From: JAXMCK01 sp046349395 | GTDB taxonomy: Bacteria; Pseudomonadota; Alphaproteobacteria; Geminicoccales; Geminicoccaceae | NCBI GenBank assembly: GCA_046349395.1 | Contig: JAXMCK010000006.1 | Coordinates: 682,001-746,000 of the forward strand | Length of the DNA: 64,000 bases | Direction: 5' to 3' | In this document: positions 43,819 to 52,924 of the stretch, one piece after another | Numbering within the stretch: the stretch's first letter is position 1 | Layout: each line of letters begins with the position of its first letter | Position numbers and translations under genes: made by a program | The notes under the pieces: model-generated | What the model saw: the letters and a program-made list of their open reading frames with translations, nothing else | Told to the model about the DNA's origin: nothing | Database searches by the model: none

Positions 43819-46323
43819 ATGACAGGGACCGCCGGGCTCGTCTCCGGAATAGCCGGCCTCCTGGCGCTCATCGCACTGATGCCGCCGGTCGCGGCCCGGT
43901 TGCGCGTCCCCTACACCGTCCTTCTGGCCGCCCTCGGCATCGTGCTGGGCTTGGCCCTGCAGTCGGTCCGCGGCCCTGGTGTCGAAGGGGTGGAAAAGCC
44001 GATCTTCGATCTGCTGGAGCAGTTCGGTGGGCTGCCCTTCAGCGCCGAAATCTTCCTGTGGGTGTTCCTGCCCATCCTGCTGTTCGAGACGGCCCTGTCG
44101 CTGGACGGCAGAGAGCTTGTCCGCGACCTTGGTCCAGTGCTCGTCCTCGCCGTGCTGGCCGTCGTCGTCACGACGGCCCTCGGCGGCATCGCCGTATGGT
44201 CGGTCAGCTCGATGTCCCTGGTGGCGGGGCTGCTCGTGGCCTCGATCATCGCGACCACCGATCCGATCGCCGTCGTCGCGATCTTCCGGGAAGTCGGGGC
44301 ACCGAGACGGCTGACGGCTCTCGTTGAGGGCGAGAGCCTGCTCAACGACGCCGCCGCCATTGCCCTTTTCTCGGCCCTCTTGAGCGTCGTGATCGGGGCG
44401 TCGGAGCTGCACGTCGACGAGATGTGCGAGGAGTTCATCTGGGATTTCCTCGCGGGAGCGCTCGTCGGCATGGTGCTGGGCCGGATCGCCGCCCTGCTGG
44501 TCAGCCGTCTCGACCAGGGTGGACCCGCGGAGGTTACGCTCTCGGTGGCCCTGGCCTACCTGACCTACGCCTTCGCCGAGCATTATGTGCACGCGTCGGG
44601 CGTCGTCGCGGTCGTGCTGGCGGGCCTCGTGTTCGGCACAGTCGGCCGCAACCGCGTGGCGACCAGGGAATGGTTGAGCGTCACCTCGATCTGGGCGCAG
44701 CTCGGCTTCTGGGCCAGCTCACTCGTGTTCGTCCTGGCCTCAATGCTCGTTCCGAACACGATGGCGACGGCCACGGCGGAGGATTGGCTGACGCTGGCCG
44801 CCCTCATCGCGGCAGCACTCGTCGCCCGCGCCCTTACACTTTTCGGCGTCCTGCCGGTGCTGTCCTTCTTCCGCTGGGCGCAGCCGATCGGCTGGCAGTA
44901 CAAGCTCGTCATTCTGTGGGGCGGGCTGCGCGGCGCCGTCACTCTCGCGCTGGCGCTGGCGGTCAGCGAGAACAACAACGTGCCGCCCGACGTGCAGCAC
45001 TTTGTCCAGGTGGTCTCGACCGGCTTCGTCCTGTTCACCCTTCTAGTGCAGGCGACGAGCCTGCGGCCCCTTATCCGCGTGCTCGGTCTTACGCGCCTCT
45101 CTCCCGTCGAGCAGATCCTGCGCGAGCGGGCGCTGGGCCTGACGCATTCGGAGATCCTCGACCAGCTTTCGGCTGCCGCGATCTCGCACGGCCTGGATCT
45201 CACCGCCGCCGACGAGGTGAAGGCACTCGACCTGCAGCGCGGGGAAGCGCTCGAGGGTGCCGAAGATCTCGGCGAGGAGATGCTGCGCGAGCAGCTCGTG
45301 ACTGCACTCGCAACCGTCACGAGCCGCGAGAGCGAGCTGTATGTCGAGGAGATCGCCGAGCGGATGGTGACCCGGACGACCGGGGCCGAGCTCGTGCGGG
45401 AAGCGGCGGTGCTGATCGACTCGCTGAAGTCCGAAGGTGTGCACGGCTACCGCCACACGGCCCGGCTGCAGAGCGGCTTCGACCGCTGGACGAGGATGGC
45501 CGCGTTCCTGCATCGCCAGCTCGGCTGGCACCGCTGGCTCGCTCGCCGGCTAGCGACGCATCTGGAAAAGCTGCTGGTGCGGCGCCGCGTGATCGAGCAG
45601 CTGTTGGCCTTCTCCAACGGTCGGATCGTGAGCCTCTTCGGCAAGCGCGTCGCCGAAACGGCGGGCCACGTGCTCGAAGCGCGGCTGACCGATGTGGATC
45701 GAACCCTCGACGCGCTGCGCCTCCAGTATCCGGACTACTCGCGGATCATCGCCGGGCGGTATCTCAGCAGTGCCGCCATCGCCCTCGAGGCGGATGCCTA
45801 TTCGCGCATGCGCTCGGAGCGTCTGCTGTCAGATCAGGTCTACCGTAGCCTTGTTGCCGAACTGCGCGGTCGTCGGCGGCTGCTGGAGCATACGCCGCGG
45901 CTCGATCTCGGGCTCGACATCGACGAGTTGCTGTCGCGCGTGCCGGCATTTGCCAGCCTTACCCAGGCCGACCGTGCGGAGCTCGGCCGGCTCCTGCGGC
46001 CGCGACTTGCCCTGCCCGGAGAAAAGGTCGTCGTTAGGGGTGAACGTGGCGATGCGATGTATTTCATCGCCTCGGGCGCGGTGGAGGTCGTCTTCGGCCA
46101 AAGCCGGGTAAGGCTCGGCAGCGGCGACTTCTTCGGCGAGGTTGCCCTGCTTCTGCAGCGGCCACGCGCGGCGGACGTGGTCGCGATCACTTTCTGCCGT
46201 CTGCTGGAGCTGCGGCGCGACAGCTTCAAGCCGTTCCTGCGCGCGCATCCGGAGCTGATCGAGCGCGTGCGCGAGGTGGCGACGGCACGCGTCGAAGCCG
46301 GCTCTACCGCAGTGACGGCATGA
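43819..46323 (+). CDS. CPA1 Na+/H+ antiporter with C-terminal cyclic-nucleotide-binding domain
   Basis: Predicted sodium/proton exchanger, 834 residues from ATG 43819. About twelve membrane helices occupy residues 1-420 with the ion-binding Asn176-Asp177 pair in GESLLNDAAAIALF and GGLRGAVTLALALAVSE. A long charged helical region (about 430-700) follows. Residues about 710-820 are a CNMP-binding domain (GEKVVVRGERGDAMYFIASGAVEV, then FFGEVALLLQRPRAADV). The phosphate cassette arginine is in RPRAA. This three-part layout resembles plant SOS1 and sperm SLC9C exchangers. It diverges from mnmG and faces mnmE tail to tail with a parS between. Confidence 0.88.
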   Translation: MTGTAGLVSGIAGLLALIALMPPVAARLRVPYTVLLAALGIVLGLALQSVRGPGVEGVEKPIFDLLEQFGGLPFSAEIFLWVFLPILLFETALSLDGRELVRDLGPVLVLAVLAVVVTTALGGIAVWSVSSMSLVAGLLVASIIATTDPIAVVAIFREVGAPRRLTALVEGESLLNDAAAIALFSALLSVVIGASELHVDEMCEEFIWDFLAGALVGMVLGRIAALLVSRLDQGGPAEVTLSVALAYLTYAFAEHYVHASGVVAVVLAGLVFGTVGRNRVATREWLSVTSIWAQLGFWASSLVFVLASMLVPNTMATATAEDWLTLAALIAAALVARALTLFGVLPVLSFFRWAQPIGWQYKLVILWGGLRGAVTLALALAVSENNNVPPDVQHFVQVVSTGFVLFTLLVQATSLRPLIRVLGLTRLSPVEQILRERALGLTHSEILDQLSAAAISHGLDLTAADEVKALDLQRGEALEGAEDLGEEMLREQLVTALATVTSRESELYVEEIAERMVTRTTGAELVREAAVLIDSLKSEGVHGYRHTARLQSGFDRWTRMAAFLHRQLGWHRWLARRLATHLEKLLVRRRVIEQLLAFSNGRIVSLFGKRVAETAGHVLEARLTDVDRTLDALRLQYPDYSRIIAGRYLSSAAIALEADAYSRMRSERLLSDQVYRSLVAELRGRRRLLEHTPRLDLGLDIDELLSRVPAFASLTQADRAELGRLLRPRLALPGEKVVVRGERGDAMYFIASGAVEVVFGQSRVRLGSGDFFGEVALLLQRPRAADVVAITFCRLLELRRDSFKPFLRAHPELIERVREVATARVEAGSTAVTA

Positions 46324-46325
46324 CG

Positions 46326-46341
46326 TGTTTCACGTGAAACA
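46326..46341. other. parS site 2
   Basis: Second perfect TGTTTCACGTGAAACA palindrome with the same flanking G/C pair as site 1. It fills the 23-nt gap between the convergent antiporter and mnmE genes, 4.5 kb from site 1. Confidence 0.95.
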
Positions 46342-46346
46342 CGCCC

Positions 46347-47654
46347 TCACTTGCCGATGCAGAACTCGGCGAAGATCCGGTCGAGGACGTCCTCGACACT
46401 GACCGCGCCGGTGATCCGGCCCAGCGCTTGTGTGGCCGTGCGGAGGTCCTCCGCCATCAGCACCAGCTCGGCAGGGCCATCGCAGAAGCGTTGTAGCGCC
46501 GCTGAGGCGGTCTCCAGCTCGTGACGGTGGCGCCCGCGGGTGATCAGCGGCGCGTCGCCGACCGAGGCGAGCCCGTAGGCGGCCTCCGTCAGCTTCGCGC
46601 GGAGTTCCTGAAGCCCGATGCCCTCCTCACAGGAGAACGTCAGGGCCGACGGCCACCGGCTCGGTGCCAGATCGCATTTGTTGGCGACGAGGATGTCCGG
46701 TGCGTTCGTGAAGGGGTCCTGATCCGGCATGGCGCAGTCGAGGACACCCAAGGTGAGATCGGCGGTCTCGGCCCGGTGTCGGGCGCGGCGGATGCCCTCG
46801 ATCTCAATGGGATCGCCCGTTTCCCGCAGGCCGGCGGTATCGAGCAGGGTTACCGGGATGCCGTCCAGATCGAGCGGCACTTCGATGACGTCACGGGTCG
46901 TGCCGGCGAAAGGGGTCACGATGGCGGCGTCGCGTCGAGCGAGCAGGTTGACCAGGCTCGACTTCCCGGCGTTGGGCGGCCCGATAACGGCGACGGTGAT
47001 TCCAGACCTCAGGCGCTCGCCCCGATGTCCGTCGTGAAGGTGGGCAAGGATTTCCGCCTGCAGCGCCGTCACGTCAGGAAGCATGCGGGCGCGCATCTCC
47101 TCCGGCACGTCCTCATCGGCAGCGAAATCGATCTCGGCCTCTATACGGGCCAACGCTTGAAGCGTGCGCTCGCGCCAGGACGTGTAGAGCCGTTCAAGAC
47201 CACCCTCGAGCTGCCGCAGCGCTTGCCGGGCCTGGGCACGCGTCGTTGCGTCCACGAGATCCGCCAGACCCTCGACCGCAGTCAGACCGAGCTTGCCTGC
47301 AAGGAAGGCGCGACGGCCGAACTCGCCCGGCTCTGCCGGCCGCAAGCCTTCGATGCCGCCAAGGATGTCGAGCAGGGTCGCACGGACCGCTTCGCCCCCA
47401 TGGTGCTGGATCTCCAGCATGTCCTCGCCGGTCTCGCTCCGGGGACCTGGAAACCAGAGAATCAGCGCCTGATCGAAAGCTTCCCCGACGCCGTCACGAA
47501 GCCGCCGGAGAGCCGCTTGGCGCGGAGCGGGAACGTCCCGCCCGGTCAGAACGGCACAGCAGTGAGCGGCCTTCGGCCCGGAGATGCGGACCACCCCGAG
47601 AGCCGCCCGGCCCGGGGGCGTCGCCGGGGCGAAGATCGTGCCGGGTCGGCTCAA
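46347..47654 (-). CDS. mnmE: tRNA modification GTPase MnmE (TrmE)
   Basis: GTPase that with MnmG makes the 5-carboxymethylaminomethyl group on tRNA U34. The TTG at 47654 overlaps the upstream stop (TTGA) and gives 435 residues beginning just before the conserved TIFAPATPPGRAA. The GTPase domain has GPPNAGKSSLVN, TPFAGTTRD, DTAGLRETGDPIE and NKCDL. The C terminus is the invariant CIGK. The frame extends to 48119 but that part is antisense to other genes. Confidence 0.94.
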   Translation of the reverse strand: MSRPGTIFAPATPPGRAALGVVRISGPKAAHCCAVLTGRDVPAPRQAALRRLRDGVGEAFDQALILWFPGPRSETGEDMLEIQHHGGEAVRATLLDILGGIEGLRPAEPGEFGRRAFLAGKLGLTAVEGLADLVDATTRAQARQALRQLEGGLERLYTSWRERTLQALARIEAEIDFAADEDVPEEMRARMLPDVTALQAEILAHLHDGHRGERLRSGITVAVIGPPNAGKSSLVNLLARRDAAIVTPFAGTTRDVIEVPLDLDGIPVTLLDTAGLRETGDPIEIEGIRRARHRAETADLTLGVLDCAMPDQDPFTNAPDILVANKCDLAPSRWPSALTFSCEEGIGLQELRAKLTEAAYGLASVGDAPLITRGRHRHELETASAALQRFCDGPAELVLMAEDLRTATQALGRITGAVSVEDVLDRIFAEFCIGK

Positions 47655-47908
47655 CTCTTGCCCGATTTGGGGAAGCCTGCGGCGGCCGTCGCCAGCTGGC
47701 TCCAGAGGGCGCTCCACTGCTCCATGCCCTTGACGCCTAGGGGCAACCACTGGTCGAGCAGCTTCTGCGTGTCGGTGCCATTGATCGCCTCCACGAGCCG
47801 CTGCTCGAGTGCGGTCATCACGGCTTGCTGCATCGTGGCGACATGAGGCAGGCCCAGGAAGGTTCTGGCCTCCTCCGGCGTGCAATCGACGTCGATGTTG
47901 ATTTTCAT
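47651..47908 (-). CDS. DUF6489 family protein of unknown function
   Basis: Small protein of 85 residues from the ATG at 47908. It starts MKINIDVDCTPEEARTFLGLP, the pattern of DUF6489, often found directly before mnmE in alphaproteobacteria. A helical C-terminal half (WLPLGVKGMEQWSALW) follows. It has no export signal and no cysteine pair beyond one Cys. It is translationally coupled to mnmE by TTGA. Function is unknown; polyhydroxyalkanoate-granule-like or tRNA-modification links are not supported by the sequence. Confidence 0.8.
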   Translation of the reverse strand: MKINIDVDCTPEEARTFLGLPHVATMQQAVMTALEQRLVEAINGTDTQKLLDQWLPLGVKGMEQWSALWSQLATAAAGFPKSGKS

Positions 47909-47997
47909 GGTGGCTCCCATGGGTCACGCAGGGGTTGGCACCAGTTATAGGCGGGTTCGGGGCCGTCGTCCCGCCCGGCTCGACAGGGAGATCCTCG

Positions 47998-50010
47998 ATG
48001 GCCAACGCACTTGCCCAGTCCGCCAGCCCGTACCTGCTCCAGCACCAGGACAATCCGGTCGACTGGCGGGAATGGAGCCCGGCAACCTTGGCGCTGGCGA
48101 AGGAGCAGGACCGCCCCATCCTGCTCTCGGTAGGCTATGCCGCGTGTCACTGGTGCCATGTCATGGCCCACGAAAGCTTCGAGAACGACGAGATCGCGGC
48201 GCTGATGAACCGCGAGTTCGTCAACATCAAGGTCGACCGCGAGGAGCGGCCGGACATCGATGCCATCTATCAGCAGGCCCTCGCCTTGATGGGCCAGCAG
48301 GGCGGCTGGCCGCTCACCATGTTCCTGACACCCGACGGCGAGCCCTTCTGGGGCGGCACGTACTTTCCACCCGAGCCGCGCTATGGGCGGCCCTCCTTCC
48401 CGCAGGTGCTCGACCAACTGTCGCGGCTCTGGCGCGAGGACAGGAGCAAGCTCGACGGCAATCGCGAGCAACTCCAGACCTCGCTGCAGCGGCTGTCGAG
48501 CCCGCAGGCCGGCGAGATCCTGACGAACGACCTCGCCTTACGGGCGGCAAGGCGCCTGGCCGAGGAGTTTGATGCGGTGCATGGCGGCATCGGCGGTGCG
48601 CCGAAGTTTCCGCAGGCGCCGGTGCTCGATCTCGTCTGGCAGGCGGCATTGGCGACCGGCGACCGCGTGCTGAGGCAGCGGATCCTCCACACCCTGCAGC
48701 GGATCTCGCAAGGCGGCATCTACGACCATCTGGGCGGCGGTTATGCCCGCTACTCGGTCGACGCCTACTGGCTCGTGCCGCATTTCGAGAAGATGCTCTA
48801 CGACAATGCCCAGCTTCTTTCGCTGTTGGGCAGTGCCTGGGCCTCGACCGGCGAGCCGCTGTTCCGCGAGCGGGCGGCCGAGACGGTGGACTGGCTCCAG
48901 CGCGAAATGATGGTCGACGGTGCTTTCGCCTCCTCGCTCGATGCGGACAGCGAAGGCGAGGAGGGCCGCTTCTATGTCTGGGACGCGGCCGAAATCGACC
49001 GGTTGCTGGGCGAGGACGCGGCGACTTTCAGACTGGCCTATGGCGTCACGGAGAACGGCAACTGGGAGGGTCACAACATCCTGAACCGGCTGCACGAGCC
49101 GGGGCTGCCGGATCCCGCGGAGGCCGAGACCCTCGCCCGCAGCCGCACGGCACTGCTGGCGGCGCGTGCTCAGCGCGAGCGGCCCGGCCGTGACGACAAG
49201 GTGCTGGCCGACTGGAACGGCCTGATGATCGGGGGTCTTGCCGAGGCGGCTGGCTACTTCGGACGCCCCGACTGGCGGCAATTGGCGCAGCAGGCGTTCG
49301 AGACCGTCTGTCGGGAAATGGGCGACGGCGATCACCTGGTTCATTCCTGGCGCCAGGGCCGGCGGCTGGAGATGGCCTTCGTCGAGGACTACGCGCAGAT
49401 GGCGCGCGCGGCACTGGCCCTGTTCGGCATGACCGGCGACCTGACCTATCTTGCCAAGGCGCGCGCCTGGACAGCGCGGGCAGATGCGGATTTCCTGGAT
49501 CCGGAGCGAGGTGCGTACTTCCAGACCGCTGCGGGCGACGACGGTCTGATCGTCCGGCCGATGAGCGCCCACGATGGCCCCTATCCCTCGGGGAATGGCA
49601 CGATGGCGCTGGTGAACGCCATGCTCTGGCATCTCACGGGCGAGGCAACCTATCGAGCCCGCGCCGAGGGCCTCCTGCGCGCCTTCGCCGGCGAGGCACC
49701 GCGCCATCCGTTCGCCCACGCGACGCTGCTGCGCGCCGCAGCCTTTCTCGAAAGTGCCGTCCAGATCGTCGTCGTGGGGGAGGCCACCACGCCCGGATCC
49801 GGTGAATTGCTGGCGGTGGCCGCGGCGGCGCCGCTCGCCGCCAAGGTGCTGCATCCGTTGGCACCCGGAGCCATGCTACCGCGCAGTCATCCGGCCCACG
49901 GCAAGTCTCTGGTGGAGGGTCAAGCTGCGGCCTATGTGTGCGTCGGCACCGTATGCGAGCTGCCGGTGACCGATCCTGCTGCCCTGCGGGAGCGGTTGGC
50001 GGCCCGCTGA
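47998..50010 (+). CDS. Thioredoxin-domain protein of the DUF255/YyaL (SPATA20) family
   Basis: Cytosolic protein of 670 residues from ATG 47998. The N-terminal thioredoxin fold starts NALAQSASPYLLQHQDNPVDW and contains the family motif CHWCHVMAHESF near residue 58. Next comes VNIKVDREERPDIDAIY and GWPLTMFLTPDGEPFWGGTYFP. The C-terminal two thirds are an (alpha/alpha)6-barrel-like region, related to cellobiose epimerase folds. The biochemical role is not established. It diverges from the DUF6489-mnmE pair. Confidence 0.9.
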   Translation: MANALAQSASPYLLQHQDNPVDWREWSPATLALAKEQDRPILLSVGYAACHWCHVMAHESFENDEIAALMNREFVNIKVDREERPDIDAIYQQALALMGQQGGWPLTMFLTPDGEPFWGGTYFPPEPRYGRPSFPQVLDQLSRLWREDRSKLDGNREQLQTSLQRLSSPQAGEILTNDLALRAARRLAEEFDAVHGGIGGAPKFPQAPVLDLVWQAALATGDRVLRQRILHTLQRISQGGIYDHLGGGYARYSVDAYWLVPHFEKMLYDNAQLLSLLGSAWASTGEPLFRERAAETVDWLQREMMVDGAFASSLDADSEGEEGRFYVWDAAEIDRLLGEDAATFRLAYGVTENGNWEGHNILNRLHEPGLPDPAEAETLARSRTALLAARAQRERPGRDDKVLADWNGLMIGGLAEAAGYFGRPDWRQLAQQAFETVCREMGDGDHLVHSWRQGRRLEMAFVEDYAQMARAALALFGMTGDLTYLAKARAWTARADADFLDPERGAYFQTAAGDDGLIVRPMSAHDGPYPSGNGTMALVNAMLWHLTGEATYRARAEGLLRAFAGEAPRHPFAHATLLRAAAFLESAVQIVVVGEATTPGSGELLAVAAAAPLAAKVLHPLAPGAMLPRSHPAHGKSLVEGQAAAYVCVGTVCELPVTDPAALRERLAAR

Positions 50011-50025
50011 TAGGCGAGGGACGAG

Positions 50026-51006
50026 ATGGCGAAGCGGATCCGGATCTACGAGCATGGCGGACCCGAAGTCCTGAAGCTCGAGGACTACGACGTCACGCAG
50101 CCGGGGCCCGGCGAGGCACTGATCCGCAACACCGCCATCGGTCTGAATTTCATCGAGACCTATTTCCGCTCAGGCCTTTATCCGCCGCCGGGTGGCCTGC
50201 CATGCTCGCTCGGGACAGAAGCGGCCGGTGTGGTCGAGGCTGTGGGCCCTGGGGTGACCGAGGTATCGGTCGGCCAGCGGGTGGCCCATTGCTCGGGGCC
50301 GCTCGGTGCCTACTCGGATCTGCGGGTGATGCCGGCCGAGCGCCTGGTGCCGCTACCCGACGCGATCAGCAACGACGTCGCTGCCGCGATCATGCTGAAG
50401 GGTCTCACCGCCTGGTACCTGCTGCGGCAGACCTACGTGGTGAAGCCCGGCGAGACGATCCTCTTCCACTCGGCCGCCGGAGGTGTGGGTCTCATCGCTT
50501 GCCAGTGGGCCAGGCATCTCGGTGTCAACGTGATCGGTACCGCCGGCGGGTCGGAGAAGATGGCGCTCGCCAAGGCGAACGGCTGCGCCCACGTGATCGA
50601 CAGCCATGATCCCGACATCTCATCGAAGGTGAGGGAGCTCACCGGCGGCAAAGGCGTCCCGGTCGTCTATGACGGCGTCGGCAAGGCGACCTTCACCGCA
50701 AGCCTCGACTCGCTGCAGCCGCGCGGTCTGCTCGTCAGCTACGGTAATGCGTCCGGGGCCGTCGAGGCGTTCAACCTCGGCATTCTCTCGGCCAAGGGCA
50801 GCCTCTATGTTACCCGGCCGACCCTGTTCACCTACACGGCCACTCGTGAGCAGCTGCTGGCAGGCTCGAAGGAGCTGTTCGACGTCGTCGCCAGCGGAGC
50901 GGTGAAGATCCAGATCAACCAGCGCTTCAAGCTGTCCGACGTCGCCGATGCGCATCGCGCACTTCAAGGTCGCGCTACCACGGGATCGACGCTCCTCATT
51001 CCCTGA
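50026..51006 (+). CDS. NADPH:quinone oxidoreductase (MDR superfamily)
   Basis: Zinc-free medium-chain reductase of 326 residues, QorA type. The N-terminal domain carries GPGEALIRNTAIGLNFIETYFRSG and GTEAAGVVEAVG. The coenzyme loop is SAAGGVGLIACQWAR near residue 150. The C terminus is the usual HRALQGRATTGSTLLIP. It begins 15 nt after the DUF255 gene and is followed 9 nt later by the PfkB kinase, so the four genes 47998-52746 look like one unit. Confidence 0.9.
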   Translation: MAKRIRIYEHGGPEVLKLEDYDVTQPGPGEALIRNTAIGLNFIETYFRSGLYPPPGGLPCSLGTEAAGVVEAVGPGVTEVSVGQRVAHCSGPLGAYSDLRVMPAERLVPLPDAISNDVAAAIMLKGLTAWYLLRQTYVVKPGETILFHSAAGGVGLIACQWARHLGVNVIGTAGGSEKMALAKANGCAHVIDSHDPDISSKVRELTGGKGVPVVYDGVGKATFTASLDSLQPRGLLVSYGNASGAVEAFNLGILSAKGSLYVTRPTLFTYTATREQLLAGSKELFDVVASGAVKIQINQRFKLSDVADAHRALQGRATTGSTLLIP

Positions 51007-51015
51007 GCCGAGCCC

Positions 51016-51930
51016 GTGACGCTAGACATCCTGGCGATCGGCGAGCCCTTGATGGAGTTCGCCGAGCAGCCGGATGGGCGCTACCTGCCCGGCTTCGGTG
51101 GCGACACCTCCAATTGCGCCATCGCCGCTGCGAGGCTGGGAGCAAGGTCTGGCTATCTGTCGGCCGTCGGCGACGACGCGTTCGGGCAGCGTTTTCTGGA
51201 CCTGTGGGACCGCGAGGGGGTGAACCGAAGCCACGTGCTCGTGCGGCCTGGGGTGCCGACCGGACTCTATTTCATTTCTTACGGCCCGCAGGGACACCAA
51301 TTCTCGTATCGGCGTGCCGGTTCTGCGGCCAGTCGCATGGCACCCGGGGAGGTGCCGGCGGACGCGATCGCCAGCGCTCGAATCCTACACGCGTCGGGCA
51401 TCAGTCAGGCGATCAGCGACAGCGCCTGCGACTCCGTTTTCCATGCGATCGCGACCGCGCGCGGATGCGGCGTGACGGTCGCTTATGACACCAACCTGCG
51501 TCTCTCGCTGTGGCCGCTCGATAGAGCGCGCGCCATCATCCATGCGGCGACGGCCCGGGCCGACATCGTGCTGCCCGGCGTGGATGACGCCCGCCAACTG
51601 CTCGGGAAAGACCTGTCGGCCGACGCGATCTGCGACTTCTATCTTGGGCAGGGAGCGAAGATCGTCGCGCTGACCCTCGGTGCCGACGGCGCGCTCGTGG
51701 CAACACCCGAGCGGCGCCAGCCGATAGCCGCGCGACGGGTCGCTTCGCTCGATGCGACGGGTGCCGGCGACACGTTCGACGGAGCTTTCCTGACTGAATG
51801 GCTGCGCACCGGCGACCCGTTTCGAAGCGGTGTCTACGCGAATGCGGCGGCAGCCTTGTCGACGCTCGGTCAGGGTGCGGTGGCCCCCATGCCCAAGCGT
51901 GAGGCGGTCGAAGCCTTCCTGGCCGGTTGA
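51016..51930 (+). CDS. PfkB-family sugar kinase (2-keto-3-deoxygluconate kinase type)
   Basis: ATP-dependent sugar kinase of 304 residues with a GTG start. PfkB signature 1 is GGDTSNCAIAAARLGA near residue 28. Signature 2 is DATGAGDTFDGAFL near residue 248 with the catalytic aspartate. The start LAIGEPLMEF and the segment VAYDTNLRLSLWP fit KDG kinases. No KDG aldolase or dehydratase is nearby, so the substrate remains a family inference. Confidence 0.82.
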   Translation: MTLDILAIGEPLMEFAEQPDGRYLPGFGGDTSNCAIAAARLGARSGYLSAVGDDAFGQRFLDLWDREGVNRSHVLVRPGVPTGLYFISYGPQGHQFSYRRAGSAASRMAPGEVPADAIASARILHASGISQAISDSACDSVFHAIATARGCGVTVAYDTNLRLSLWPLDRARAIIHAATARADIVLPGVDDARQLLGKDLSADAICDFYLGQGAKIVALTLGADGALVATPERRQPIAARRVASLDATGAGDTFDGAFLTEWLRTGDPFRSGVYANAAAALSTLGQGAVAPMPKREAVEAFLAG

Positions 51931-51939
51931 GGACGCCCG

Positions 51940-52746
51940 ATGCTGCTGGTCCAATTGACCGATCTGCACGTGCGGCCACCCGGCCGCCTCGCCAACGGGG
52001 TGGTCGATACCAATCGGCTCGCCGCGGAGGCAATCGACTCGGTGCTGGCGATGCGACCCACGCCCGACGCCGTTCTCGTCTCTGGCGATCTCACGGACCG
52101 CGGCACCGAAGAAGAATACCGGGTAGTCCGTGACCTGCTGGATCGGCTGCCCATGTCGGTCCATGTCGTGCCGGGCAACCACGACAATCGCGCGCCGATG
52201 CGCGCCGCATTCGCGGACAGACCCGAGTTCGCCACCGATCCGTTCTTCCTGCACTACGCGGTCGATCTCGGCGACCTGCGCCTCATCGCTCTCGACACGG
52301 TCGTGGCCGGGCAGAGCCACGGCGAGCTTTGCCCAACGAGGTTGGCTTGGCTCGAACGGGCGCTCGCCGAAGCGCCCGAGCGGCCCACGCTGGTCATGAT
52401 GCACCACCCGCCGTTCCTCTGCGGCATCGGCCACATGGATCGCATCAATTGTCGCGACGGCGACGCGCTCGGGGCTATCGTGGAGCGGCATCCACAGATC
52501 GAGCGCATCGTCTGCGGCCATCATCACCGGCCGATTCAGGTCAGGTGGAGGGGGACGGTGGTGAACGTGGCACCCAGCGTGGCGCACCAGGTCGAGCTTG
52601 GTCTCGAGCCGCAGAGCCCCGCGGCGTTCAGGCTCGAGCCGCCTGGCTTCCTCGTGCATGTCTGGCTGCCCGGTACGGGCCTCGTGACCCACCAGTCCGC
52701 TGTCGGGCGCTGGCCGGGGCCCTACCCGTTCACCTCCGCCGGCTAA
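51940..52746 (+). CDS. CpdA/GpdQ-like metallophosphodiesterase
   Basis: Class III cyclic-nucleotide phosphodiesterase family, 268 residues. Metal ligands are all visible: Asp8 and His10 (TDLHV), Asp in SGDLTDRG, Asn-His in PGNHDNR, His in MMHHPPF and the GHHH cluster in VCGHHHRPI. This set matches CpdA (cAMP) and GpdQ (glycerophosphodiester) enzymes. The window also holds a cNMP-binding antiporter, so a cAMP role is attractive, but nothing in the sequence excludes GpdQ-like substrates. It follows the kinase after 9 nt. Confidence 0.85.
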   Translation: MLLVQLTDLHVRPPGRLANGVVDTNRLAAEAIDSVLAMRPTPDAVLVSGDLTDRGTEEEYRVVRDLLDRLPMSVHVVPGNHDNRAPMRAAFADRPEFATDPFFLHYAVDLGDLRLIALDTVVAGQSHGELCPTRLAWLERALAEAPERPTLVMMHHPPFLCGIGHMDRINCRDGDALGAIVERHPQIERIVCGHHHRPIQVRWRGTVVNVAPSVAHQVELGLEPQSPAAFRLEPPGFLVHVWLPGTGLVTHQSAVGRWPGPYPFTSAG

Positions 52747-52766
52747 GATCGGGCAGCGCTCTCGGC

Positions 52767-52806
52767 AAAAAAAACGCGGAGAGGGATGGCAGGCTCCCCC
52801 TCCGCG
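52767..52806 (-). terminator. Strong rho-independent terminator (minus strand)
   Basis: Read on the minus strand, a 12-bp stem with one G-T wobble (CGCGGAGGGGGA / TCCCTCTCCGCG, 52806-52775) and an 8-nt loop is followed by eight T residues (52774-52767). It could end the spike transcript or the candidate small RNA. Confidence 0.92.
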
Positions 52807-52890
52807 CGTGCCACTTTGACAGTGGCCTCATCGCTCAGCTTGTATCCCGGCGGATGGTGGCGGTGGAGCCGGGAACCACTGAAGCAATGC
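52767..52890 (-). ncRNA. Candidate FNR/FixK-controlled small RNA
   Basis: The 226-nt gap after the phosphodiesterase gene holds no convincing protein gene. On the minus strand it has an FNR-type box at 52938-52925, then three stem-loops. Hairpin 1 is a 7-bp stem TCCCGGC/GCCGGGA (52874-52868 with 52851-52845) around a 16-nt C-rich loop. Hairpin 2 is GCCACT/AGTGGC (52826-52810). The last is the terminator. With the box centred at -41.5, transcription would begin near 52890 and yield about 124 nt. The -10 region is weak (CACAAC). The C-rich loop could pair with ribosome binding sites. This is inferred, not shown. Confidence 0.4.
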
Positions 52891-52924
52891 AGGTGTGTTG
52901 TGCACCAACGGTCCGGATCGCGCT

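Noticed and set aside
46347..48119. 590-aa MnmE frame
   Set aside because: Residues before 47654 are antisense or out-of-frame to the DUF6489 and DUF255 genes and lack homology; MnmE begins at TTG 47654.
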